Under the pieces are notes generated by a model, which saw only the letters and a list, made by a program, of their open reading frames with translations, was not told where the DNA came from and made no database searches. Position numbers and translations under genes: made by a program. A stretch of DNA of 64,000 bases from Taiwanofungus camphoratus (lineage: Eukaryota > Basidiomycota > Agaricomycetes > Polyporales > Taiwanofungaceae): contig CP021222.1 of NCBI GenBank assembly GCA_003999685.1, positions 558,001 to 622,000 on the forward strand, in the 5' to 3' direction. Shown piece by piece: positions 47,066 through 57,801 of the stretch (the first letter of the stretch is position 1; the number at the start of each line of letters is the position of its first letter).

Positions 47066-48650
47066 CACTCGAAGACATACTGTTCGCGTGTGTCACCGAC
47101 AGACACATGCCGCAGCAGCGGATCCAGTGATGCCAGCTCGTCCTTGATCCCATCACGAGCAAAATCATCTAGCTCCTTCAACAAAGTCGCAATCAACTTC
47201 TACACGTCACAATTAGGACTGCACACTGAAAGCATGTCGCACAATGCCACCGACCTTGAGCTTCGCATCAATATGCCTTACCGTGTCCGCCAGGCCCGAG
47301 TTCCAGCTGGGCGGCGGGCTGCCTAGCGCACCTCCGTATACCGCTGCTGCGCCTCCGCCGCCACCCAGAGCTGCCGGCGTTCCCGGCCCCGCCGCGTGAG
47401 CGATTCCCCACAGGCTAGCGTCACCCTCGCACGTTGAACCCGTGCCTGCTTCCGCTCCATGAAATAAGTATGACACTCCCGGATGGGGCGATAACAGGCC
47501 CAGCGGTCCCATCATATGATGCCCGGCGCTCGGAAATGGTGACGGCCCTAGGACTTTGGCGATCTTGTTGTATACTTCAGAAAGCACATCAAGAAGTGAC
47601 AGTAGTGTCTGGTGGTAATCTAGTGGGAATGGCTGTACGTGATACCCATTAGGATGGCGATAGGTAGTCGAACCCGGGACGTACGACGTGTGGCATAGAC
47701 AGATATGGCGCATCAGAGGCGTCTTGATAGGAGATGGCATAATCAGTAACGCCAGCCTGTCTTTTTTGTAGTTTCGTCCTGAATAGACGCTGAAAATATA
47801 GTTTGTTATCAGGGAGGAAAGAGTTGGGAAGGAGGTGACACACCATCTTTGGTCTATCATTCTCCTCCTTCGAGAGGTCTTTTGAGAGGTCGTACTCATT
47901 CAACGCATTAGAGAATCCGCGCAGGAGGTCATGCGGATCTTTGACATCGAAGAGGTGGGCGAGTCCCATTCCGAGCATAGCGAAACGGTATGTTCTGAGA
48001 AACATGGCTGTTAATGCAACACTATCTTGGAACTACCCGCCTACAGCACGTACCTGTTCTTCATAGTGCTGTTTGCGAATACTCGGTCCAGTTCTGCGCG
48101 TGTGATCATGATCGTGTGGAACCAATGAGTCCTCCTGGGAACACACGATTGCTTTTGACTATCCATGAAATGTACGTGGATGCACGTACCCCTCGTGCAC
48201 GTTTCGCAGATATGTTAAGGTAATGATCCTCTTCCTCACGAGCTCCCGCAACATTTCAATAGACGTATCTTGGGCAAGCGCCGGGTTCCCATTCGCGCTC
48301 GCGGTGCCCGCAGACGACGCGACCGAGTCCGATTGCAACGACTGTACGTCCCACTCCCGTCCCATCGTGGAAGCCGTCGGCGTAGAAGCGGCAGCGTACT
48401 GGAGCCCTGTTGCCGAGGAGATGCTGGCCTGTGCATTGGACGTGATGTTGGCGGTTGACTTGAACGAGGACAATAGGTTTTGAGCTGACGACTTGCGGCG
48501 CATCGTTGGGCGATGCGCCAGCCCGTCTGGTGGTGCCATAGCCATGACTGGATTGACATTGAAGGCTGCCATTCTTCCGTGTCTCGACTTTTGACTTGCA
48601 CGCACGTTTGAACGCGATCGCCGGAAATGTCTAAAAGGAATCCCCGGCAT
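47066..48650 (-). CDS. Conserved fungal protein of unknown function
   Basis: The start at 48650 gives MPGIPFRHFRRSRSNVRAS and a serine/alanine-rich leader (FNVNPVMAMAPPDGLAHRPT). The conserved part reads DTSIEMLRELVRKRIITLTY, LRNVHEG, then YRFAMLGMGLAHLFDVKDPH, DLLRGFSNALNEYDLSKD, LFRTKLQKRQAG and FDY. The C-terminal part reads FPLDYHQTLLSLLDVLSEVY, NKIAKVLGPSPFP, then a glycine/alanine-rich insert and DTVRHIDAKLKKLIATLLKE, LDDFARDGIKDELASLDPLL. It is mostly helical with no membrane segment. I recall similar proteins across fungi but no dependable name or role. About seven exons fit. It shares a 250 bp divergent promoter with NTF2. Confidence 0.75.
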
Positions 48651-48900
48651 AGGCACTTGTTACAATTATCCCTTACTGCTCCTTACGGATTGAAAGTCCG
48701 AATGTAATGTCATTACAACCTTGGTAGACCACCGCTTAGGCGACACTTGATACGATTTGAAACGTGTTGTAGTCCCATAATCACCGCTTACGCGATCTCG
48801 ATCTTCTGTGCAATCTGCTTCCAGCTCTGAGTTTTCCAGTCTTGAACACCTCGGCCATATCCCGTCTTACTTTGTATCATAACTTAAGCCTAACCTTGCA
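48651..48900. promoter_or_regulatory. Shared divergent promoter of NTF2 and the conserved fungal protein
   Basis: The two start codons lie 250 bp apart on opposite strands. No TATA box is evident. Co-regulation is only an inference from the arrangement. Confidence 0.45.
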
Positions 48901-49523
48901 ATGGCTGACATCAACGCCATCGCCAAGCAGTTCACTGATTTCTACTACGCGACGTTCGACACGAACCGAGCAGGATTGCACAGCCTCTACGTGCGTCAAC
49001 ACCTTTCGCGTTGATCTTCGCGATCTGTGCGAGCTCGACGTCCTGATCAACGTTGCTACTCCCCGGTACAGCGCGAGATCTCGATGTTGACATGGGAGGG
49101 CACACCGATTCTAGGTGCGGCCAACATAGCAGAGAAATTGACGGTAAGACGCGCTTTACTGGGAGGAGGGATTTTTCACGACTTTAGACTTCGTTCGTAG
49201 ACGCTGCCTTTTGAGAAGGTCCAGCACAAGGTCACTACCCTCGATGCGCAGCCATCTTCGCCGACGGTGGCGAGCTTGATTGTCAGCGTCACTGGACTGT
49301 TGGTGGTATGTGTTGTCTAGCTCCTATTTATTTGTTTCATCACCTTTTTTACGCGTCTTAGGTCGATGATAGCACAAATCCACTGCAATTCAGCCAGGTC
49401 TTCCAACTCATACCTGACGGCGGAAGTTACTACGTGTAACTTTTTTGTTGCCTTTCCTGTGACACCATTTCTTGACGCGTTTTCAGGTACAATGACATCT
49501 TCCGTCTCAACTACGGAGCATAA
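48901..49523 (+). CDS. NTF2: Nuclear transport factor 2
   Basis: NTF2 carries Ran-GDP into the nucleus through the pore. Exon 1 encodes MADINAIAKQFTDFYYATFD and TNRAGLHSLY; an intron joins to REISMLTWEGTPILGAANIA, then TLPFEKVQHKVTTLDAQPSS, SLIVSVTGLLV, STNPLQFSQVFQLIPDGGSY, and the last exon YNDIFRLNYGA. The order and the C-terminal IFRLNYG are diagnostic. Five exons with introns of 50-80 nt give about 125 residues, the normal length. It is divergently paired with the conserved fungal protein. Confidence 0.96.
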
Positions 49524-49998
49524 AGCACCACGTGTCTCTTCGCGTTGTAGGTTGCTAGTACTGTATCCACAGAAAATGAAGGCATTCGCAGCGTTTTGGA
49601 GGATAAAGCGGGGAGTATCGTGCTGACCGGAACGGAAGTTGTATCACAATACCTGTTGTCGTTATAATAAATTGTGTCGACTGGAACCACCGTTACAACT
49701 GGAACAATATGGTAAATGAAGAAAGGACTAAGAGCTAATCACAAGAGGTAATACCCATGCCCAAGCATAATGGTCTTGAAGAACATGAATGCAGGCGCTC
49801 TCCGCGCGACGGTCTGATGTAATACATCACAATGCTTCCCACCTGTCGTAAACACTTTGCGAGCTGCGCAAGGCGTGTTGTGTATAACCGCGTCCTTGTC
49901 TTCGCACTAACCCTATGTCTGCTTTGTTTGATAATGTTCTCACATAATTGCCTTGCTTGATGAGGATCCAAGGAACTTTGGTTTACTTAGCGAGGTAA
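49524..49998. other. Convergent 3' ends of NTF2 and the GH88-like gene
   Basis: No motif-bearing frame is present; it should contain two 3' UTRs. Confidence 0.45.
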
Positions 49999-51729
49999 TC
50001 AAAGACATGAGACCAGTCCCATTGAGATCAACTCGTTTCCTGCCTTCACGAAAAAGTAGTCGCCTCAATGTCGGTCATCAAGCACTCAGCGACCGGCATT
50101 GAGGACATGACGAAAGTCGACGTACCATATACGATACCGGTCATATTATTCCCTTCGGGATTATCGACAGTGCCGTTCGCGAGCAAGCTTTGCCAGGCTG
50201 GCCGCCATGCCAAGTCCGTATTGTTCTGGAGGAGCTGTGTTTCACCAAATCATACATCCGATGGTCAATAAAGACGGCGTCCAGCATAGTATAAGCGATC
50301 AACCTGTATAGCAGCATTGATGTAATACGCGGAGCCTGTCATGTTGGGAGGGGAGAGCGAGCGCTCCTGCTGGGACAATAGGAACAGCCCATTCACTGCG
50401 ATCATCGCTGCAGACGAGTCCGCAGGCCTTGATGGCTCGAGCGGGGCATTGAAATCCCTGCATAGTGACTCATCGGACACGTGGAAGCACCGACTTGACC
50501 AACAATACGGACCAAGGAACGACCCCATTAGATGGAAGGTTGGTGAGGAAGTACGAGGCCATGTGTCGCGCAGTATTAAGGTAATCAAGGTGTTGCGTAT
50601 GTTTATACACTATGAAGGTAGCAATGGGCTCGTTCTGTATGCAGAGAAACTGCGCACTTACTATTAGAAAATCCATAGATCCCCCACGCTTGCCCTCTGC
50701 TCCATGTACTGTATGCAGTTCTTGAGATATACAGCCGTAGGGAAAAAAAATTGAGTTCCACCTATAGTTGGCATAACCCTGCGCAGTAAATCGCGCTATT
50801 ACGGCCCCAGTGGTAGCATTGTATTCGACGACATGAAAGGAAGAACCTAAATGACCTGTTCAGTGCGAAAATACCTGCGTGGTGTCTATTCTGTTCACCG
50901 TCAGGCCGGATTTGGTTTTGCATGGTTTTGTTGGCGTGAGATACCGCTATCTCGCGCAGTGTATTGTTTCCTGTGAGCGACGCGGAGACAAACAACACCT
51001 TCAGTCGAATTTAATGACTACGCTCGTACGTGATGAACGCAATGCGTCACCTCAAGGTTCATCATGTTGTCGATGATTACCTTGAATCTATATTAGACAA
51101 CATACAAATGAGTGGAGCGTTTCCAAGCGCGACATACTTCGAAGTCAGTTGGATCTGCAGTATCCCAACTCCTCGTGCAGCCGACAATGGGACTGAAACG
51201 TGCAGCTAAGTCAGCAGCAAAACGATTGACGACAGTGATTGCAGTCTGATTGTGCGGATTTCTGGGCGGTGGAAGATATGAATCAACGGTAGCACTATAG
51301 ATCATATCGCATAACAAACACTTCAAGCTCGTCGACGAATGGGTAGCTGAGGAAGCCAACATCATGCCCGACAGTATTATTGGTCTCCAGCGGGGTCTCC
51401 GGTGCGCTCCACTGACGCCCTAAGGTCAACCACTGCGACGCATTTCCTGTACCCCATTCACAAAGCTGCGCGCGCGAGTGCATCGCATAGAGTGTAGCTG
51501 GAAAGAAGCCAGACGTCCATAAATCGGGCACAAAATACTGCCAGTCTCCGGCCACACGATCCGTGTACTGCGGGTACTTCATAGGATTCGGTGGTGAAAG
51601 CGCTATTTCCGAGATCTTCTCGGCTACCAACGGCGAGTATAGCTCTATTGGTGGACCTGGGAATGCATTTACTGCAGAGGGAAGGGCCACCAGGTAGAAC
51701 ATTGACACAAGGACCAGCCCAGCAAGCAT
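49999..51729 (-). CDS. Secreted GH88-like unsaturated glucuronyl hydrolase
   Basis: GH88 enzymes remove 4,5-unsaturated uronic acids left by polysaccharide lyases. The ATG at 51729 starts a signal peptide (MLAGLVLVSMFYLVALPSAV, then NA). The mature part has PDLWTSGFFPATLYAMHSR, VGHDVGFLSYPF, CTRSWDTADPTDFE, then across introns VIIDNMMNLEVLF, SHANKTMQNQIRPDG, SSFHVVEYNATTGAV, TWSRGQAWGIYGF, DFNAPLEPSRPADSSAAMIA and NNTDLAWRPAWQS, ending KAGNELISMGLVSCL. The aspartates in HDVGF and IDNMMN correspond to the two key acids of bacterial UGL. Several N-glycosylation sequons are present. The upstream TTG extension was not used. Substrate is inferred from family only. Confidence 0.88.
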
Positions 51730-52622
51730 CTTGATGACGAGTAGGAAATGAGACTTCAAAGCTCACTTCTTCGTATTTAAGGAGGATTCGATACTTATCA
51801 CCTTGGTCCCCGGCAGTTGATCGTATGAAGTCAAGAGACATACCTGTGGCAGAAGTTCGGTCCGAAGAGGCCTTTGATAATACACTCCCGTGACGTCGTT
51901 TTTGCGGGATGTAGTAGCCACGCGAAAAGCCGACGGATTGCAAGGTCACTCTACATAGAACGCAACACGCGGTGGTAGCTTGGCATAGTATGGGATACCT
52001 CCAGCAGGAATGATAATGTTGTGTTAAACTCAGTCGACCAAAGTGACGCTTGTGAAGCCATATCGATGAGCTGAGACAAGCAAATTTTGGTATCTCTGTA
52101 ACAACCGGTTTATAGAGCAGTTGCTCGCTGAGCTTAGGCTCCTGGTAAAGACTTGCAAGGACGAGCAGACTGCCAGAACGGGCATCTATGGAGCCTCCGA
52201 TTCGTGTGTTCCGCGTCGACTTGTGGCGATCCCTTCCCTTACACTGAAGGACATTAAATGATGAACATAGCAAGTCCACTGTACAGTCATATAAGACTTG
52301 TATACAGTCCTATGGGTGACAAGTTTCGCCCAGTTCGATTCCTTCGTTGAAGGGAACCCTCGATGAGGATCATAGCCGGAGCAGAAGGGCAACAGTACTG
52401 CGCATACTGCAGGAGAAGTGAGAGCAGGCGGACGACCTCAACAGCAGAGAGTCGCCGAGTGGACTATGGGACCGCCGCAGCCTGCGCGTCAACAACGTAC
52501 GTAACTTTGGCCAAGTTTGGCGACTGAGCCGCACAGCAGGCTACCGCGACTTCATATCCCACCGTTCCTCATTCTCTTTCGTCTTTCTTCCCGAACGAAA
52601 CGCTACGACAAATTGCTAAGAA
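51730..52622. other. Divergent intergenic region, GH88-like gene and VPS1
   Basis: A 273-codon minus-strand frame crosses here into the GH88 gene in a different frame; it has no motif and is probably chance. Otherwise this is promoter DNA of both neighbours. Confidence 0.45.
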
Positions 52623-55381
52623 ATGGGAACACAGACTATCGGTTCGGAGATTGTCAATGTCGTCAATAAATTGCAGGATGTTTTCACCGCGGTCGGTTCT
52701 TCGGCATCCCAGATAGACCTCCCGCAGATCTGCGTTCTTGGTAGCCAAAGTAGCGGCAAGAGTAGTGTGCTCGAGGTTCGATCTCCAGTATTCGTTCTGG
52801 AGGGCTTTGCTAAACCAGTTTACACCTGCAGAACCTAGTCGGTCGAGACTTCTTGCCACGGGGGACTGGTATCGTGACACGACGTCCATTGGTGAGGCGT
52901 GCAGTATCTAGGTTGTGTCTTGGCTGATGCCGTCTGCAGGTACTTCAACTCATCAATCGGAAACCAACACATGCTCAACCAAATGGTACATCTCGTAAGT
53001 TCAAGAACTAGCACTATTTCCCAATTCTCACAACTGACCTCCCGCGCAGCTGCGAAAATAGACGGAGGCGATGACAAGGCAGCTAATGAGGACGAGTGGG
53101 GAGAGTTTCTACACTTACCAGGGGAGAAGTTCTATGACTTCAACAAGATACGTGCAGAAATCGTACGAGACACTGAAGCCAAGACCGGCCGTAACGCCGG
53201 TATTTCACCACAACCTATCAACCTCCGCATCTTCTCTCCCAATGTCCTCACACTGACGCTGGTCGATCTTCCTGGTCTGACAAAGGTCCCTGTGGGAGAT
53301 CAGCCGCGGGACATTGAAAAACAAATAAGAGACATGCTACTTAAGTATATCGCTAAGCCTGCGTGTATCATTCTGGCTGTCACAGCTGCCAACACGGACT
53401 TGGCGAACTCAGATGGATTAAAGTTGGCGCGCGAGGTTGACCCTGATGGGCAGAGAACAATTGGTGTCTTGACGAAGGTCGACTTGATGTGTGTCTGTTC
53501 TTGCTCATGTCAATCCTGATATCAGCTCAGACGCATTTATGTCAGGGATGCCGGGACAGATGTTGTGGACATTCTCGCAGGGCGCATCATTCCACTGAGG
53601 TTGGGCTATGTACCCGTAGTCAACCGTGGACAACGGGATATCGATAGCAATAAGCCCATCTCCGCCGCGCTTGAATATGAGCGTCAATACTTCGAGAATC
53701 ACTCGTCGTATAAGGGAAAAGCCCAGTACTGCGGTACACCCTTCCTGGCACGGAAGCTCAATGTTGTACGTACGCAGTCAACTGAGTCCTATCGGGGTAA
53801 TTGATTCCTTTGGGACACAGATCCTGATGGCACATATCCGTGCTACTCTTCCTGACATCAAAGCACGCATCACGCAACAACTGCAGAAGTACAATGTCGA
53901 GCTGCAGAGTTTGGGCGGTCCTATGGGGGACGGTAATTCGGGTAACATTGTGCTATCCGTCATCACCGAATTCTGTTCCGAGTTCCGCACAACGATCGAC
54001 GGTAACACGAACGACCTGTCGCTCAACGAGTTATCGGGTGGCGCGCGCATTAGCTTCGTCTTTCATGAGTTGTTCAATAATGGCGTGAAGACAATCGACC
54101 CATTCGACCAAGTGAAGGATGGAGACATTCGCACGATCTTGTACAACTCATCAGTGAGTTTCATGTCATTCAACGTCATTCATGTTATTGAAATCGTGAC
54201 ATCAGGGTTCAACACCATCTCTCTTCGTTGGAACACAAGCATTTGAGGTGATAGTGAAGCAGCAGATCAAGCGGTTGGAAGACCCCAGCTTGAAATGTTG
54301 CCAACTCGTTTACGACGAGCTAATCCGGATACTGGGTCAACTACTCGCGAAGATTGTGATTACTTTTTCCCCCACTCATCACGATTTTCTTTCTAAGATC
54401 TACATGTTCACAGCAAGCGTTCAGACGGTATCCGGCTCTTCGCGAACGTTTCAATTCTGTTGTGGTCAATTTCCTCAAGAACGCCATGAACCCGACGAAC
54501 AAGCTTGTGGGTGACCTTGTTGCGTACGTAGCGCCGTTCGATCCCCATTTCTTTCATGTTAACCCTGTGGTGGCAGCATGCAAGCATGCTACGTGAACAC
54601 AACACATCCTGATTTCTTGAATGGCCACAAGGTCTGTCTCCTCATTCCTCTGCGTGAATCATTCCCTTATACACGCTCCACAGGCCATGGCGATCGTCCA
54701 AGACCGCCTGAACGCAAGCAAGCCCCCACAAGCTGCGGACTCAAAGAGTGGCCGACTGACACCGGCTCAGATTAACAATAACAAGGACCTCGACGTAGAC
54801 CCGAGGAAGGAGGAGCAGAGTTTCTTTGGATCGTTCTTTTCCGCGAGCAAGAACACACCCAAGAAAAAGGGCGTCACGGTCATGGAGGCAGTAAGTGTGA
54901 GCTGTACCCTTCTCCCCATACGTCTGTTGAATGGTACTCGGCACAATCTAGCCACCTGCAATTATCAAGCCGCAAGCGGCGCTCAGTGAGCGAGAAACCA
55001 TGGAGACAGAAGTCATCAGTGCGTTCTACGCTTGTCACGATATCTTCTTGCTCTAAAGCGTTTGTCTTATCTGTTAGAGCTCCTCATTCACTCATACTTT
55101 AACATCGTCAAGCGCGAGATGATTGATATGGTTCCCAAGGCAATCTCGTTGACACTTGTAAGCTACTCGAAGGACAATCTCCAACGCGAACTGCTGCAAG
55201 AGCTATACAAGCCAGAGGTGCTTGACGACTTGCTCAAGGAGTCTGAATACATCGTGAGCCGCAGAAAAGAGGTGGTCTCGATGGTGCAGGTCTTGAACAA
55301 GGCAGAAGAGTGCGTCTGTTCCCTTCATTCGCCAGAAGAGTATGCGCTGAATGGTCTTGCAGGATTGTAGCCGGCGTCTGA
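52623..55381 (+). CDS. VPS1: Dynamin-like GTPase VPS1
   Basis: VPS1 drives membrane scission in Golgi-to-vacuole sorting, endosomal recycling and peroxisome division. From ATG 52623: [20 protein letters not shown], the P-loop [15 protein letters not shown], then across an intron [19 protein letters not shown] (switch I), the [14 protein letters not shown] motif and GVLTKVDLM (G4). The middle domain reads [41 protein letters not shown] and [14 protein letters not shown]. The GTPase effector domain reads [20 protein letters not shown] and [20 protein letters not shown], ending AEEIVAGV across the last intron. It lacks PH and proline-rich domains, as fungal Vps1 does. About twelve exons fit. CIA2 follows 349 bp downstream in the same direction. 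Confidence 0.94.
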
Positions 55382-55729
55382 TATGTTTTCATGTTGCTCA
55401 TTTCCCTAGACGGGTGTCCACTTTGTCGAACTTTTGTGTTGCATATGCGTACTATAATAATACCCTCCTATACATGGATGCTGCTTTGTGGGTCTCTCGC
55501 GATCACACGACTCCGACGCTTCGTCAGTTCCGGAGGCTTTTTGCTCGCTCTCTTGATGGAAGGCTTATGCAGCGAATCGTCCATTTGTCCGGACTTTGAC
55601 CTAGCCTCAGTTCCCGAGGGTCTCGTGTCCGGACTGCCTCTTATGAGATTATCGGGGGTCCTCGATCATCACGTGCATTGATGATCTCCCCAGTTAGTAA
55701 GTAAGAGAGCAAGAGAAAGACAAGCCATC
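55382..55729. other. Intergenic between VPS1 and CIA2
   Basis: It holds the VPS1 3' UTR and the CIA2 promoter. Short frames lack motifs. Confidence 0.45.
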
Positions 55730-56491
55730 ATGTCTACAGAGGTATTCAATCCGAACCCGACTGTTTTTGCGCCGACAAAGTCTAGCCGCACTCTACCATC
55801 ACATCTGAAAGGAAACTCGCTGTGGCTAGACGACGGAGAGCGCACTTTTGAGGAGGATGAGTTAAACGAGGTCGAGGAGATTGACCAGGACGAGATCTTT
55901 GGCAGGTCCATAGCCTCTTGTCGACAGAAGCACGCTAACCTATGACCATTTCTTACTCTGCCCCGTCCTTCTTCCTTCGACACAAATCAGAACTCATTCG
56001 TTCGATATCTGATCCTGAGCACCGAAGTATGTCGCTCGAACAGCTAGCAGTCGTCTCTGCGCCCCAAATCTCGTTCGACCCAAAAGTCCCAGATAGACTC
56101 ACTGTCGAATTCACGCCAACTGTTCCACATTGCGGTATGAGCACATTCATAGGTGAGCAAATCGCCAGCGGCCTCCATCCCTATAAAAGCGATACCAAGG
56201 GTCTCTTTCGTCACAGGTCTCTCGATTCGTGTGCGACTACTGCGTAGTCTGCCACAGCGATACAAGGTTGACATTCGTGTGAAGCCAGGGTCCCACCAAA
56301 GCGAGCATGCATGTGCGCCCCGTTTAGTTATCTTGCGACTGCGACGTGTTCATGACGTGACTATCATGTATACAGTGAACAAACAGCTGAATGACAAAGA
56401 GCGCGTCGCTGCAGCCTTGGAGAATCCTGCATTGCTAGAAGTCCTTGAGCAGTGCTTGTCTACGGCTGGGCGAAATCCTGATACCGTGTAG
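55730..56491 (+). CDS. CIA2: Cytosolic Fe-S assembly targeting factor (MIP18/FAM96 family)
   Basis: CIA2 acts with CIA1 and MET18 to hand iron-sulfur clusters to DNA polymerases, helicases and other targets. The N-terminal exon encodes [20 protein letters not shown] and an acidic run ([17 protein letters not shown]). Next exons give [20 protein letters not shown], then VDRLTV-type strand sequence, [46 protein letters not shown] and [20 protein letters not shown] with LLEVLEQC. The HCGM motif holds the conserved reactive cysteine of the family. About 165-170 residues in five exons, as usual for fungal CIA2. Confidence 0.95.
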
Positions 56492-56916
56492 CCGCGTGAG
56501 ATTTTGGTATTGTCAAATCATTGGATTTTGGAATACAGTCTTCATCTCTGTCATGATGTAGCGATAATTGTTTCTCATTTGTATAATCTTCCATGATGAT
56601 CATTAATTTCAAGGGATGCGAGCCTTATCAGTAATGGATGGTCTAAATTATCGGATTCCATAGCAATTCATATATGCATATTGCACTTGGAGAAGAAACG
56701 AGATACAAGAGCATGACAGGAAGAAAGGAGATAGCTGATGCTACAGTGTATGATGGATACCCATAAGGCTACAGTGGATGTATGAATGATGGGGGAGACA
56801 GGCGACATGCGTACGATAGAGCTGAGAGTTGAAGGAAGCGTGAGCGATACAAAGTATGCAGGGTGAACGAAGTCGGTTAGGGAAACTCAAGTAATGCGAA
56901 ATCTTATACGCGGCTC
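56492..56916. other. Convergent 3' ends of CIA2 and the DUF7330 gene
   Basis: AT-rich sequence without motif-bearing frames. Confidence 0.45.
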
Positions 56917-57801
56917 TCAATCCTCCAGCAGGAAGTCCCAGTCAATGGCCACCTCTGGGGCTCTCTTCGCGCACCACCCAAGGCCAAACACGCGCTTGCA
57001 GGCCTCTCGACACCGCGCCTCAGGCTCCCCGCGGTGGATGTCCCACATCCGAAAGGTCACCGATCCAGAAGTGTTCACAACAACTTCGTCCTCTTCCAAG
57101 CCGCCGTTCGCGAGATTCGCACCCAGTTTCTCTTTTTCCGAGTTATAGAGGCCAACATCGTCGGAAATATAGATGTCCGAGTACTGATAAGTGCTCCGAT
57201 CGGACATGGACACGACGGAAGGTCGCCGCGACTGTGTCAGACAGACGTTCTGCATGATGCGGTTGGTGAAGCCGGCAGAGAAGGAGACCTTTCTGCAGCT
57301 AGCGGAGCGGTGGATGTGGCCTTTGAAATCTGAAGGAAGCCAAATAGTGACTTCCGCGTTTGAAGACGAGTGCACTTCGAGATGAAATTTGGCCGAGCGT
57401 GTTGGCAGGAAGTTGCGGCACTAAAACGGGTAAGGGGTGTCAGCACTGACATGCAGGATCTGATGGGCGATGCGCCACTCACAACTTTTACTTTGATTGA
57501 TTCGCCTTTTTCGCTCCCGACGTACATACTCAGCCGGTGGTCCAACGGCTGATTACGGGCACGATAGTGGGGAAGAACGAGCGAAACATCCACTGGGCGG
57601 TGTTCAGTCTCCATTGAGAAGTCCCATGTGGAATGCTCTCCCGCTCCTCGATATTTGATTCGATGGGAGCCAGTGGGCTGCTCGAGCAGGCTCTCGGTAC
57701 TGGCAGGGAATTGTGACTCCTATATCATCATGATGGTTTGATTCTGATTCCATGCAGTGGCTAACAGGGGCACTCACGGTGGACGAGCAAATACTAGGCA
57801 T
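56917..57801 (-). CDS. DUF7330-like protein, unknown role
   Basis: Exon 1 is tiny (MPSICSST). A 56-nt-class intron joins it in phase to ESQFPASTESLLEQPTGSHR and STWDFSMETEHRPVDVSLVL. The last exon reads RNFLPTRSAKFHLEVHSSSN, AEVTIWLPSDFKGHIHRSAS, CLTQ, then DIYISDDVGLYNSEKEKLGA and NTSGSVTFRMWDIHRGEPEA, ending IDWDFLLED. The pattern of a beta-rich segment with LEVHSSNAEVTIWLPSDFKG followed by a strand-rich C-terminal piece matches what I recall of the DUF7330 domain of Agaricomycetes. Biochemical role is unknown, with no signal peptide or membrane helix. The family call rests on memory of motif order. Confidence 0.65.

Noticed and set aside
51458-52279. 273-codon minus-strand frame
   Set aside because: It overlaps the signal-peptide exon of the GH88-like gene in another frame and shows no motif; the GH88 reading is supported by family sequence.
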